Assembly: GCA_963402885.1 (NCBI GenBank)
Contig: OY727095.1
Location: 20,961,001-21,025,000, forward strand
Length of the DNA stretch: 64,000 bases
Source of the DNA: Antedon bifida
Taxonomy: Eukaryota > Echinodermata > Crinoidea > Comatulida > Antedonidae
Direction of reading: 5' to 3'
The position numbers and the translations under genes were made by a program. Shown here piece after piece: positions 1 to 11,812 of this stretch. Below the pieces are notes generated by a model. That model was not told the origin of the DNA. It saw nothing but the letters and a program-made list of their open reading frames with translations, and did not search any database. Numbering within the stretch: position 1 is the first letter of the stretch; each line of letters opens with the position of its first letter.

Positions 1-84
1 TTTATGAATAGCATGTGTTATATTGATGTGTCACAAGCTTTAAATTGATGCGCCACCCGCTTAATTTTTTTTCTTGAAAAAATT

Positions 85-1202
85 GCCAAGAAATTACACT
101 TTACCAACTTGGGGCCTCTGTCAAAGACCTAGAAAACAAGGCAGGAGACATACACAATGAAATAGACCAACTGTCTTTATGCTATTAGGTGATACCAGTG
201 GAATTAGCGAGATTCAAAGCCAAGGGGCACAAGTTGTAAGTTTAAATCAGATATTTCCAACATTTATATACAGGTGTCAATTTTCCTTGCAATTATTTTA
301 TTTTCTAACAATATATTTATTGGTTTTAGAGAGCTGAAGCAGTCAATATTTTAAAAGATTTACCTGAAGTAAGAAAAGGGCCTTTGGTGGCAAAACTTGA
401 CAATGTGCTAAAATCCTTCAGGGTAAACAGACAGGCATATCACAGCAAATCGTTTGTCGGTAACCACATCCATAAGTGCTACAAGGTATTTCATTTATGT
501 TGTATATAATAATGTCATTGTCATCTGACTTTTAAATACTATGATATTAATTCTATCATTGAATTATTTACTTTCAGCCTGAAAACACTAATGACAAAAA
601 TATGCAAGACTGCAATAGAACTTAGCCCAGAAATTGAAGAGAATGTTGTAAGTGTCACAACAAAATATGGAACATTAATTAATTTGTTTGGGAACTGCCA
701 CAGGCAATACAATTGTGCCTCATTTTTCACAGAGAATATGATATTGAAGCTTGGTAAAAAAATCAATACTCATATTTTTCTACTAAAATCTACTTCAGCC
801 GCTACACTTAATTCCTCGATGAGTTTCTTTCAGCACCAACAATATTTTGTTCAGTACTGTAAATATATTGAGTTAAATTTTTACAGATTTTTGTTTGTCT
901 CTGAAAAATCAGACATTGAAGATTATGTGGAGTTCTTTCGGGAACACTTCCAAGAAACGGAGCCTCCCAAGATGCACATTCTTGAAGAACATTTGTCTAA
1001 ATGAATAAGAAGATGGAAGTTCGGATTGGGGTTCCATGGAGAGCAGGGAGGGGAGAGCATGCACGCCCAGCTCAACACCCTCAAGTCCAACATCCGTGGA
1101 TTTAATGATGACCTTGGAATTCTGAGTAGTGCAATGAACGAACATTGGGTGAAGACATCGCCATCCATGTTGGCAGCCAAATCAACAACAACAAAAAAAT
1201 AG
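85..1202 (+). pseudogene. Decayed 3' part of a transposase-like gene (same family as 60.6-63.0 kb)
   Basis: Exon-like blocks can be joined by eye: a coiled-coil-like stretch near 105-190, an exon at about 330-485 containing the motif YHSKSFVGNHIHKCYK, an exon at about 579-751, and one from 887. The last reads PPKMHILEEHLSK, then an in-frame TGA (1002-1004), then continues in the same frame through GEQGGESMHAQLN to a TAG at 1200-1202. The order YHS..FVGNH, then PPK.HIL, then G.(E)(Q/H)G.ES.HAQ.N is the same as in the gene at 62.4-62.8 kb, so the two are homologous. The conserved acidic residue in the last motif may be catalytic (inference). The internal stop and poor exon phases indicate a dead copy. 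The family resembles uncharacterised transposase-like proteins of marine invertebrates, which I recall only as a pattern. Confidence 0.6.
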
Positions 1203-1259
1203 CTGCTACTAGTACTATACCTAGGCAACCCTCACTGCAGCCTCTTTAACATCACTAAA

Positions 1260-1960
1260 ATAAAGGTAAGTGTCTGTGGCAACAAATATTCCTTAACGGT
1301 GACATCAAAACATCTTTTTACAGAAAAGCAACACACATACCAATATCTGCACTTCACTTCCAATTATCCTTTAGAAAAAACACTGAATATTCAATACATC
1401 AATACCTTAGTTCACAGATGTGAAGCAATTGTGTTCACAGATGAATATAAACAACAAGAAATAAAACAGAAAGAGGGTTTAAAAGAGACGCCAAACAGAG
1501 TTTTGGTAAAATGACTAGGTAAAATGGATTATGATGGACAGAACCTTCATTGAGATCCACCAGCCTCTGATACTTATATAAAATATAAATTAGGCCTAAA
1601 AAAAAGTAAGAACGTTTTTTGTCATAGAGGGCATTTTTCATAAAGTGCGCCACTAACGCATAGTGCTCAATGTTAACTTTCCATGGGTTTTGCGGTTTGC
1701 GATATATATATCAATATGTTGATGGTTGCAGTTTCCACAATTTTTTGTGATTTAACGAAAATAAGGTCCGTGGTGACACACATGGTGTCAACCGATACTT
1801 TTGTAGATGTGTTTTTAAATTGGTCACATTAATGAAAAACTGATATTGGAGAGAGTGAACATAGGCCCAGAGGCACGTGGACCGCGGCATGCCGTCGTTT
1901 TTGGAATGAAATCGCTGAGGTGATGCAGGCGCTAACAATTACGCACATTAATTTTTATCT
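1260..1960. other. No supported gene
   Basis: AT-rich sequence with only short chance ORFs; no domain, RNA or clear repeat seen. Confidence 0.5.
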
Positions 1961-1997
1961 GTACTTGGTTAACACTCAACTTTACCCACATTTTATA

Positions 1998-2346
1998 TTA
2001 ACTAACAGGCACCTACAACACGAGTATCCATGTGCTGATACTCACATATTTACAGCTGTGGATTCACAGTTTAACAAATTGCCAAAGAAAAGTTACCTGA
2101 AAAAGTCACTTCCTGGTGACATTGCAGACAAGAAATATCTCATATTTCCAATTCGTGAAAGGTAAATTTATATCATGTATTCAATGTTTGTTTTCTAAAC
2201 ACTGAATGTTACTTACTTTTACTGTATATTTTGCATTTTAATGTTTAGGTCCCTCACTGGTAGGTGAATCTGTATATTTAGCTAATAATAAGCCAGATTG
2301 GTGGCCTGAAAACATAAAATTTATCTCGCCCACTCACAAAGCAGAA
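1998..2346 (+). CDS. Two possible exons of an unrecognised protein
   Basis: A block after an AG at about 2010 reads from HLQHEYPCADTHIF to IFPIRER, ending near 2161. A second block after TTTAG (about 2249-2346) reads GPSLVGESVYLANNKPDWWPENIKFISPTHKAE and ends at a GTATTG donor. Both look protein-like (charged and aromatic mix, no stops), and splice-like signals bound them. I do not recognise the sequence. The WWPENIKF..PTHK stretch might be diagnostic in a profile search. No start or terminal exon was found, so this may be a fragment of a larger or dead gene. Confidence 0.3.
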
Positions 2347-2349
2347 GGT

Positions 2350-4010
2350 ATTGTACTGCATATTTAATATTTTTATTTTGCTTAAACTAAATAAATATTC
2401 AATGGTTTTTAACTTGCAAATCACTTTGAACCATATCATCATATGGAATGCAAATTTGATAACCATGTATTTATTTGAATAAACACCCCAATCAAATAAG
2501 TATGGTAATACTTTTCATGTAAAATTGATATGGGCTGACATTTTTCGCACATACTATGAAAAAAACAAACAATGTGATGACATTATGGCCATTGCCATTT
2601 TAAGTTCTAGTAAAACTACTGATTACAAATTCTAATAACAAAAATAACAGATTAGGGTGTAAAAATGTTATTTTTTGGGATAATTTTTAATGTTTTCTCA
2701 CACAGTATTGTCTTCAAGAAATCTTGTTGATATCTATACAACAGTTTTTTTGGCTAGCTATCCACCACTCTATTAAAGCTATTCAACTAGAACATTTCTG
2801 CTATCTCAATATAACAAAGCAAATCCGTCACTCCCTTCTTGAATCAAAAAGTTGATTATCTATATATAAATTTCCGTAAGGGCAAAATTTGGTAAATCGC
2901 GCGTTATTTCTAGAATGTTTAATCGATGGTATATAAAGTTGGTTTGTACTTATATTACATATATATAAATATTTTACAGTAAAATTTTTTCTCATACGAT
3001 CCTCCGTTTAAGAGTTACGATTTTTTAATTAACATGGTGTCCTGAAATCCTATGAAAACGCTATGTTATTTCAGTTGGTTACACTTCGTTGCACGGCATT
3101 GTTTGTCATCGATCGAAGATGTTTCGTGAAAAAGGTGACTTGGCTTGTATGCCCACACCATAAAAAAAAATCACCAGAGTGTATAAGCATGGACCTATTA
3201 AGTTAGATTTATATATATTTATTATATTACATATCTATCGAAGGGCAAATTACCGAAAAAATCACAATGCTGTGGGTGGTATCAGTGGCCGCTGGTCATG
3301 ATTGTTATCTATGCAAGATGGCTTCCGTAGCACGCAAATCGTCTATTTTATTTATTTTTTTATACGGAACAACAATTCTCTGTGCGGGGGAGAATAGCGT
3401 AACCAACAGAAATAACAGCACGGCCAGCATTTCGGATGTCAAGTTACTTTAAAATGCGCAATTCCCTAAACGGACATCTTATATGGACAAAGATCAGCCT
3501 ACGTCACTAGACCTAGGCCTATATGATTTTTTTTTATTTAAAAATTGTTTTGATAGGCCAATCATTTAGGAACATTTTACAGTAATTATTCTCATACGAC
3601 ATCTGTTTAGGCAGGTGTTATGATTTTTTAAATTAACATGGTGTACTGAAATCCTCTGAAAAATGTTATTTTTGTTGGTTACGCCTCGCTGCACAGCATT
3701 GTTTGTCATCATCGAATGTCTTCTGTATCTCGTGAAAACGGGACATATGTAGGATTTAGGCCCGAGGTAATAATACATTTCGCATCACCACATCAGAAGA
3801 AAATCAATCAACTGTGGCGGCTGCGGTCGAACTTTTGCGATAGCGAGCGTGATAGCAATTTTGTAAGGATTTATGAACCCTGTAATAAATAATTGACACA
3901 GAAAAACTTGTATCACCCCCAAGGTGTACGTTCTTCTACAAGTTTTGTAAAGGATTGGGTGGGGGTAATTTATAGTTTGTTAATAACAATTTGTATTCAT
4001 TCATTTTTTA
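2350..4010. repeat. Intergenic sequence with a diverged direct repeat
   Basis: The segment at about 2975-3130 and the segment at about 3575-3745 share long stretches (words such as ATTAACATGGTGT, CTGAAATCCT and GCATTGTTTGTCATC). A third, shorter relative lies at about 9385-9500. A small ORF at 3267-3452 contains a Kozak-like ATG (about 3318) followed by a hydrophobic stretch like a signal peptide, but it has no recognisable domain and lies between the repeat copies. Confidence 0.45.
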
Positions 4011-4011
4011 T

Positions 4012-4375
4012 ATACTGTATTCATTGTATGTGTGTGTGTCGCGCGCGGTGATCCTGTTTTTAGTGCAACAATTTTATTTGTTGTACAGTTGTTTGGGATG
4101 GTGTGATATGCGCCACCATGGACGCTCGTGACTTTACATGCCAGTCAAGAACGATAATTGCATGTTTAGGACATGCGTAGGTCGATTCCGTGCCGGTGAG
4201 GAGAGATTCCGTATGGTGGGAAATTATTAATTTGCCATGTGACCAACCTGCGATCAAAATTTTGTAATGTTTCGCTATTAATATTTTAAAGTTGCATTGA
4301 ACTGGTGGCACAATCGTGCCTCATCGTGGACAATTTTATTTTCACCAGCCATATTTCTTGATACACAACACAAAA
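4012..4375. repeat. Dispersed repeat, inverted copy at about 58300-58676
   Basis: Reverse-complementing 58300-58676 gives closely matching sequence, including TTTAGTGCAACAATTTTATT, CATGGACGCTCGTGA-like and AGCCGGCCTACCTATATT words. Together with the next two repeat blocks it forms one repeat family present twice in opposite orientation about 54 kb apart. Confidence 0.75.
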
Positions 4376-4574
4376 AGCCGGCCTACCTATATTTATTGTA
4401 TTTTAACCTAAAAATCCTCAAAATATTGTAGGCCTACATGTGATGTGACAGAGTATACATGCTGTATCATAATGAGTGTTTTATTTCAGTTGAATTTCAT
4501 GGTGGCATCGCTCATTGATCATCAACAATGAATCGGTATGCGTTAACAACAATAGTTTGTAAATGAACAATACG

Positions 4575-4705
4575 CCCAACTTCCTGATGATTCATTTGCA
4601 TATCTTGCTGATAATATGATGGTTATGTACTGTACCATGGAGGAAATATATAATAAATATATAGGAAAGAAATAGGTGCTGCATAGGCAGGATCATGTAT
4701 AAAAA
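4575..4705. repeat. Dispersed repeat, inverted copy at about 56590-56720
   Basis: ACTTCCTGATGATTCATTTG, CTGTACCATGGAGGAAATAT and GGTGCTGCATAGGCAGGATC all recur, reverse-complemented, at 56590-56720. It immediately abuts the foldback at 4707, and the copy likewise abuts the foldback at 56431-56589. Confidence 0.75.
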
Positions 4706-4706
4706 T

Positions 4707-4865
4707 AAAACAGACAAATTTCTTGTACTGCCTCAAAATAAAATATTTATTGTACGAGTACTTTCGACCATAGGTCATCATCAGTACTGATAATGACCTA
4801 TGGTCGAAAGTACTCGTACAATAAATATTTTATTTTGAGGCGGAAACAAGAAATTTGTCTGTTTT
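4707..4865. mobile_element. Foldback (hairpin) element, copy 1
   Basis: Two arms of about 75-79 bases are near-perfect reverse complements (left from AAAACAGACAAATTTCTTG, right ending in CAAGAAATTTGTCTGTTTT), with only a few bases of loop near 4785-4792. It is non-coding. A second copy lies at 56431-56589. Homology continues past the right arm (4866-4930 matches 56371-56430 inverted), so the hairpin is part of a longer dispersed repeat. Confidence 0.85.
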
Positions 4866-5094
4866 AATAAATATATATATAGACTTTACCAGTTATGACT
4901 GATAAGTATAGAATAAATAAATAAATAGGTATATTTTTGCACATACTTGCATTGAATTACCTATTTAGCACACGATTATTAGAGTACAGGCGTCGTTATT
5001 TTGCAAATGAAGTTTAACAAAATGAATGAAATCTACTACAGAAGGTATGAAAAACAAAAGTCAATTGCAAAAAAATTAGAAACATTATTCAATG

Positions 5095-6785
5095 TGTTGA
5101 GATGGCTGGACCGCTATGGGCATTTGGATGTTTCGTTTTTTAAGGCAACAACTCGACAATGGTCCGATTAGTTCATGGGACCAGATACGTCGCCATGCAG
5201 GTACTGATCTAAAAAGTTTTTTTTTTAAATTAAATTTACAATGTGTTCAATCCGAACTTTTAACTACCGGTATATCACTGATTATGAACAGAATCGACGT
5301 ATTTTAATTATCCAGATCTCGAGTGCGCGCCTTTATTCAATGTAGCCGAAATTGTCTTTCACTTATAAGCCCCGTACATCGTTATTTATATTACTTATTT
5401 TTCTAGATTGCTACAGAGAATAAAGTCTATAAGCGAAGTGGTATCTTGCCCAGAAGTAAAAACATACTTGGGACGTTCAATCAACAAGAAAAAAAGGTAT
5501 CTTTTATAAATTTCAAAATATGAACGTGATATGACGCCATTGTGTCCATATATGGGCATATAATTTTTTTTTTTATCACATGGAGTTTGGTAGTCCAGTC
5601 AGAGCTTAACGATTTACAAAAGTACTATGATTTATTAATTATTAGAACTTTAATATAATTAAATATTGGTTATTAAAAATTAACTTTAGAATACAGTAAT
5701 TGAAAATAAATGGCAAATAATTTGATACAATAAGGAAAACATATTTTTCCATGGGGAAATAAGATTTCAAATTTGTATTTTCTCTGAATGTTTGAATTTT
5801 AATTTGTTAATTATAAACATAAAAAATAATGTTTACTTATATTATGTACACATTATGTATTTTATAGAAAGCAACAGTTACCAGTTCTTGGTAGCCTAAA
5901 AATGATAAACGAAAACAGCGAAGACAGCGTGGCTGTTAGAGTAGAATTTGGTGATGACGTCGTTGTGCATACATTTGCACGATTCGCGTTAAATGGTGAA
6001 ACGTTGATTTCAGAGAATTGGCAACGCCAGAAAACGAAGGAGTCAACAATGGTGTCATACAAATACAGGGGAAACCTGTGTTATGGGCGTATAACCCATT
6101 TCCTTAGTTTGACCAATAGTGAGACCGTTTACGCTGCAGTAATTGTGAATGGGGTACTACAACAGACAATGATCTATTGAATATAACTGGAAAACATATC
6201 AAAATAATCAAATTCGACAGGTAAGACTTGTTTTGTACTGAAGCCAATCTCCTTTAGGTTATAATAAAAAAACAAACTCAAACAAACATTGTACTACATG
6301 TCAAATCATTTCAAGTTGTTTTTAACTCTCTAAATTGTTTTTTTTTCTATAATTTTTTTCCACTCGATGTCACTCATTTCTTTTGTTCACTCTTTTTTGT
6401 TCCTATCAACTTAATTGTTGTATATCTCACTCCGCTGACAAAGGAAAAGCCTGGAATTTATCTCTTTGATAATTTTTTTTCAATTTATAGTTTTTTGTTT
6501 ATATTTGTGTATCAATGAGATCCGGCCAATGTTACTATACAACTTTGTTGAAGTCAGTAATTTGCTCCAGGAATGATTTTAGCAACATAAAAACAAATGA
6601 TAATATAGAAATGAATTGGTCTTATCTTTCTTTAGATCAAGTACACATATCGTCAGAGTTGAAGAGATAGAAAGAAGACTGGTTTTATTAAATGTAGACG
6701 ATTCTGAAGAGGTTATTGTTATTCAAATTGTAAACCATCGGACCATGATAAAAGTGAAGACCATATGATGAATGCGATTTTGAAA
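5095..6785 (+). pseudogene. Decayed 3' exons of an EnSpm/CACTA-like transposase (copy A)
   Basis: Four exon remnants match, in order, the last four exons of the intact transposase at 37.6-45.5 kb. 5095-5198 reads GPLWAFGCFVF, stop, then VRLVHGTRYVAMQ (compare GPIWTFGCFSFE and FARGTKCVADQ) and has an in-frame TAA. 5408-5500 reads LLQRIKS to INKKK. 5868-6220 includes LNGETLISENW and MVSYKYRGNLCYGRI, with a frameshift near 6165. 6636-6770 reads SSTHIVRVEEIERRLVLLNV, with a late frameshift before an SDHD-like end. Introns sit at equivalent places. No upstream catalytic exons were found, so only the 3' part survives here. Confidence 0.7.
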
Positions 6786-6819
6786 GCATCGATCAAACAT
6801 CGCTGTGTAGGCTTTTGTT

Positions 6820-7640
6820 TAAAGCAACACAGACAACGAATGATGGTCGCAAAGAAGAGTAGGGAGATACCCCGGTGAACTGGTTCACAAAATAGGGGGA
6901 TTATCACCTATCTGACAGTGATAAATTTACTATTGGTAAAGACATTACATTGCCAAAAGAAATAAATAAATAATAATAAATCGTATTACTTTCACGATAT
7001 TTCTTACTACCAAAGTAGTAAAACTTTGTACTGTAGTTAAATTAAATTAGTCTGTTGTTATGCAGATAAAGACAACACCCATTGTTATGAGCCAATGTTA
7101 ATAATTACCAGTCAACAATGGTACATTGTGCCGGGTTATTTTTGAATTTTATGCTAGTACTGGAAATTGACGATCGGGGTACTGCCCCGGATGTGATGAT
7201 AATTCACGCGTGAAAAAGTCAAGCAGAAATATAACTCACAGAATCTATAATTTACGCCATTATTTACAGCTGATAAGTTTCATTGATAAGTTAATTATGC
7301 GTGTTTGAAAAGTACCTTCCGTTGCATGCGCCCATACCTACAGACTGAAATAAAATTTAAAAGTTCGTGAAGAACTGTACGCTTTTGTTTAAAACAACAC
7401 AGACAACGAATGACGGTCGCAAAGTGCCCAATCCGATCTAAATATTTAGATAGGGTTGCGGACGAAAATTTTTAGGGTCTACGTTTTATATAACAGATGA
7501 AATCATTCATTTCATTGATAAGTTAATTATGCGTGTTTGAAATGTACCTTCCGTTGCATGTGCCCATACCTATATAATACCTTAAAATATGATCGTGAAG
7601 AACTGTAATGATTTTAGCAACATAAAAACAAATGATATAC
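6820..7640. repeat. Short-range direct repeats downstream of copy A
   Basis: GGCTTTTGTTTAA.GCAACACAGACAACGAATGA..GTCGCAAAG occurs at about 6808-6853 and 7380-7425. A second block (ATAAGTTAATTATGCGTGTT, CCTTCCGTTGCATG.GCCCAT) occurs at about 7285-7340 and 7517-7570. GATTTTAGCAACATAAAAAC occurs at about 6566 and 7609. They may be subterminal repeats of the element to which copy A belonged (inference). Confidence 0.6.
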
Positions 7641-7822
7641 GTTTAAAATTCACATGAACAGCTTTAAAATCATGGTAAAATTCATATCTTCAAATTTCGA
7701 GTCAACAACACCGAGATGATAGCTAGACTATATTGCTCGCTCACTTCTCGCATAGACGTGCATCTACGATCTTTGTTATGTTGGTGGTCATCAACCCTAG
7801 ATTTACGAAACTTTGGGCGATG

Positions 7823-8446
7823 CAGCCCACGAATTTCACGTCGGCAATCGGCAATTGCCGACCTTATTGCCGACCTTAAATTGTCAGAGGATGGCAAGAG
7901 ATTGCCGACCTAGAAACTAGGCTAGATCCCTCCTTTCAAGCCTCCTAGCAACAACATGGTACTTTAAGGGATCGTATCATTGAAATTTTAACAGGCATAT
8001 TCACCACCATGTTGTGTTTAGTTAACAAACCATGGAATTAAGATGATTCCTGAATTCACTCAACCATTACATCATGTTGCGTGTGAGCTGCATGCTTTCT
8101 ATCAAGCTGGCTGGGCACAGCGCGAGACCTGTGTAGGGGAATACCCTGTTATGCCAAGCAAGCAACTATGCTCTGTGTACGGCTAGCTCCAGAACCACGA
8201 TATTCAGCAATTATCAAATAGAATTTATCTTGTAAATTTTAGTGTTATGTTTTTATATTTTAGTTAATTTTGCTAGTTCTTTTTGCATAACATATAGCTA
8301 GGGAGGCTAGGCCTAGCTAGGCCTTAGGTTAGCAAGAGGTTAGGCCTTGGTGAATTTTCTATTTTTAGAACTGCCGAGACTGCCGACCTTGGCGAATTTA
8401 AGGTCGGCAAAAAATTGCCGACCTTTTTTCTGAATTTCGTGGGCTG
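7823..8446. mobile_element. 624-bp non-autonomous TIR element
   Basis: The left end CAGCCCACGAATTTCA and the right end (reverse complement CAGCCCACGAAATTCA) are inverted repeats with one mismatch in 16. GCGATG directly flanks both sides (7817-7822 and 8447-8452), consistent with a target-site duplication. Both subterminal zones contain copies of GGTCGGCAAT and its complement. No coding capacity is seen. CAG ends recall hAT elements, but those make 8-bp duplications, so the superfamily is open. Confidence 0.75.
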
Positions 8447-8452
8447 GCGATG

Positions 8453-10000
8453 TGACGTCACGCAGCAAGCACATGGTTTTCTCATCAGCTCTCGCGCTGC
8501 GAATATGACAAAATTGTTTCTTTTTTCCAGGGCATACAAAAACGATCGTTTTGATGCAGTTTATTTATTTTGTTTAAAAATGTATACTGTTCATTATACA
8601 TAATAATTATATCGTTGACGATTACATACAGTACATAGGCTATGCTACGGTAATTAATTGAAAATAAATGTAATTTCTTAACGTATGATTTTATTTTTCT
8701 TTCTGCACAACGTTCAAACTAAGCCATGTGCGAGTTGCGGCACCACGGCTGCAGACCATGTGTTTACTGACTGAACTATGAGGTCAATCACATGGTTCAA
8801 TTAACAGTGGAAGAGTACAGTGTAGTAAATGGGGAAAAAAACAACATCCTTAAGTATCGTTTTTTTTTTAGATAAAAACTGTTATAATATACTCATACTG
8901 TTATTAAAATTATTATTTTTGAAATTCTGATTTTACATGAACCTTGCCTATGTCAAATACGTGATAATAAAATATGGACACCCCCGAAGTGGATCGTACC
9001 ATTTACCAAACGTTGTTGTTTATAGTGTACATCACACGAGAGACAAATGTCGGAAAATAATTTATACTTTGTTGGTTTGTCGTAGAATATTCAATTCAAC
9101 AACTTATTAAGTTGTCTAATAAATGAAGAATTTATAAAGCAAGTATTCAATCTAAATATGTTATGTAGAAACATACCAAAGAATTTTAAACATTTTGTTT
9201 ACATTATGCTCTACCGTGCACTTTCTCCCCGCAGCAAGAGTCGAGTCTGACATATAAATACTAGGCCTAATAAAGTAAGCCTAACATTATTAAATGATTT
9301 TATTATATTAAACATCTAAAGAGCCCCCAAAAAATGACATGGTTTGCCTTTGAAATAAATAACAATAGAATCAATTACTGACATTTCAGGCGGTATGATT
9401 TTTGATCAACATGGTGTCCTGAAATACCCTGAAAACGCTATGTTATTTTTGTTTGTTACACTCGGCTGGTCACGACTGAGCGAACGAAAATCATCTATTA
9501 TAAGCTTAGTTACAGTGTTAATCAACGTCATGTGACACCCATCGCTGACTTGTTGATTGTTGATTGACATTTGCTATTTCTAAAATAAATTATTGTCGCC
9601 TACAACGGCCTAGTTTTTCACGCTAATAACGTGGAACACGAAAGACAATGACATCGGGATAAACTGCTCACCGGAAATCCCTGCTCGATAAAACCGTTCA
9701 TGCGTGGATTGTGACCTTAATGTATTACTCGAGGATAGCGACGCTCGTGAATATCGCTAGCAATACTCGAACAACGCTCGGTAAACACTCGTTCAACACA
9801 CGCGAGGAATTTCGAAAGTCCTCTGACCAGTACTGTATACATAGAGAAGCCGGTGGAGGGAGAGAGTTTTAGCAGGCCCCAGATGGTTGCCGCAGCGGCC
9901 ACACGACCTATTTACTAGGCCTAGCACGTTACTAATTATTGTTCTATAAATTAACTATAAATTCTCAGAAAAATAGAATAGCTGTCATGATTTCATGATT
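8453..10000. other. No supported gene
   Basis: AT-rich; a short relative of the repeat at 2975/3575 lies near 9385-9500. Nothing else recognisable. Confidence 0.5.
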
Positions 10001-10049
10001 GTTTATCATTAACATACAACAAATCCGTGGTTAGCCGACCGTATAATTG

Positions 10050-10145
10050 GATCATACGCTCTTACCGGGTGTGAAAACTACTTCCATAGAAACGTGTATT
10101 TTGGTAATTCTCCTATTTCTCAACTAGACGTCGGAATTTTATTTT
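10050..10145. repeat. Segment resembling the right end zone of the 6.6-kb element
   Basis: GCTCTTACCGGGTGTGAA ... AACTAGACGTCGG resembles 31438-31525 (GCTCTTATCGGGTGTGAA ... AAATAGACGTCGA) with the same order and similar spacing. It could mark the old right end of the element that left copy A. No terminal CCC repeat was found. Confidence 0.4.
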
Positions 10146-10367
10146 ATGAGAATGACTCGTGGACTAAACGTAGGTTACAAATCAAATTCATGGTAAGATG
10201 AGTTTATCACATCTAGGGAGATGAAATGTTCTTGGAAAAGTTCCTAACGAACAAAAGAAAGTAAGCAAGAAACTGATTCTGATGTTTTTAGACTGGGATT
10301 AGGTCTTCCTATCAATCAAGAACATCCCAGTTCTCTATTACCATCGGTTCCAATTAACTGTGTCGTT

Positions 10368-10697
10368 ATGTTCCTGCTGAATTCTGTTGCTCGTACTGTT
10401 GAGAAGTTAGTCACTCTTGAGATAGAAAATGTTATATCAGAGTGCAATAAATCTGGTGGGTCATGTTTACAGGAAAATTTAATTAGACATTTTTTGACGA
10501 ATGCCAATTTAAGTGGAGTCCATCAGGGTAAATTTGAAATTATATTTGACAAAAATTTCACTCTAAGTCTAAATCCTATTAAACTTAACAAGGACCATGC
10601 CATGACAATCATATCACCTCCGCCACAAGACATGGTAAATGAATATCCACACGTCCTACACTATGTGTGCGAGGACAGGACATATGATAATAACTAG
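10368..10697 (+). CDS. Unrecognised ORF of about 109 codons
   Basis: The open frame extends upstream without a stop to about 10290, after a TTTTTAG that could be an acceptor, so it may be an exon. The product is of mixed composition, with a potential amphipathic N-terminal part (SVARTVEKLVTLEIENV) and no motif I know. It ends 28 bases before the hAT-like ORF and could be part of the same old element. Function unknown. Confidence 0.3.
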   Translation: MFLLNSVARTVEKLVTLEIENVISECNKSGGSCLQENLIRHFLTNANLSGVHQGKFEIIFDKNFTLSLNPIKLNKDHAMTIISPPPQDMVNEYPHVLHYVCEDRTYDNN

Positions 10698-10724
10698 CCT
10701 GCGACCGTTAAGGGAAGATTAGAG

Positions 10725-11015
10725 ATGGAAGAGGCCAGGACGACCAGCCCATATTCTTATTTTTCTATAGAACTTGAAGAGGCTACTGACAAATCAAATA
10801 CATCTCTTCTTATTGCCTTTCTACGATTCATCGATAGTAAAGGTATTCTTTCTACAAAATTCCTTTCTGTGAAAGAACTACACATGACTGACGCTGAGAC
10901 AATTTATAATGCTGCACTAGAGATGATTGCAGTCTAGAAGACAAGAACATAGTTGGTCTTGCCATGGATTGTGCCAGTGTTATGATGGGCATTCACACAA
11001 GAGTGGCAACAAGGT
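10725..11015 (+). pseudogene. hAT-like transposase fragment
   Basis: The frame reads YFSIELEEATDKSNTSLL, then FLRFIDSKGIL..KFLSVKEL, then a frameshift/stop near 10935, then NIVGLAMDCASVMMGIHTRV. This matches the pattern of the catalytic region of hAT-type transposases related to ZBED/ZMYM-domesticated proteins: F.(I).(D/E)E.TD.SN..., a later G...DGA..M.G. (here DCAS). Only about 95 residues remain and a frameshift interrupts them, so it is a relic. Confidence 0.6.
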
Positions 11016-11369
11016 ATGATATTAAATTATAACCCATCCATTAGTTTCTAAAGCACGGGTATTAAATATCATAAAACGTAAAACAAATTTTTAAAATTAT
11101 CCGGGTCTCTGGGATCGCACAAGATTGTAAACCATACAAAAGTGGTCCAACAGCAGATCTTGAATTTTGACTTTGACTTGTTAAAAACAACTTGCTAAAG
11201 CTCAAAAACAAGCGCTTATTGCTTCACAAGAGCTCCACGAGGAAAGATAAAAGGATGTTTAGCCCAACCAAATACGAACTTCTCCCATAACACTACTGAT
11301 CTTCGGCTTGAACTAAGAGGTAAAGTTTTCAATATGAAGAAAAATATGATAGGTAAGGAGACAACAAGC

Positions 11370-11812
11370 TGAAAGCTTCCTTTAACGCATGAATTTCACC
11401 AAACGCAAAGGGACACATGTCGCAAGGAAACTGCCAACCAATTTCCAGGAGCAGAAAGATGCCTTCATGACGCGTATAGAAACAACTGTCCGTGAACACA
11501 ACATCCCTGCATACCTCATCATCAACTTTGACCAAACTGGTAAGAAACTTGTTCCTGTTTCAGAATGGACGATGGCTACTAAGGGGTCCAAACAAGTTGA
11601 CGTTTCACAACATTAGGCGCTATATAAATCCAGGATATTATTATTATTATTGATGACAAGCGGGAAATCACGCTTGTTCTGGCTGCAACTGCGAGTGGAG
11701 TGCTGTTTCCCCCACAAGTTATCTATGCAGGTGTAACCCAGAGATGTCTACCACCCGTGACTGGGATGTCACTATGACGCCTGATCATTGGAGCAACAAG
11801 GATTCTATGTTA
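11370..11812 (+). pseudogene. Tigger/pogo-like DDE transposase fragment, interrupted
   Basis: The first part reads MNFTKRKGTHVARKLP..F and IINFDQTGKKLVPVSEWTMA, containing the first catalytic Asp of a DDE_1 domain. After an inserted repeat tail (11617-11654) the same protein resumes with DDKREITLVLAATASGVLFP and VIYAGVTQRCLP. A frameshift follows, then DWDVTMTPDHWSNKDSMLRF. It stops abruptly at the first unit of the Glu-Pro repeat of gene B. It is non-functional: broken by an insertion and a frameshift, and truncated at both ends. Confidence 0.8.
11617..11654 (+). mobile_element. SINE/LINE 3' tail fragment
   Basis: GGCGCTATATAAATCCAGG followed by a TAT/ATT microsatellite lies inside the Tigger-like reading frame. 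Such tails end many invertebrate SINEs. Only the terminal about 38 bases are present. Confidence 0.5.

Noticed and set aside
3267..3452. Small ORF with a signal-peptide-like stretch and good Kozak context
   Set aside because: No domain, no supporting splice structure, and embedded between repeat copies; not enough to call a gene.
7682..7913. Small ORFs on both strands near 7.7-7.9 kb
   Set aside because: They run across the boundary of the 624-bp TIR element and have no recognisable motif.
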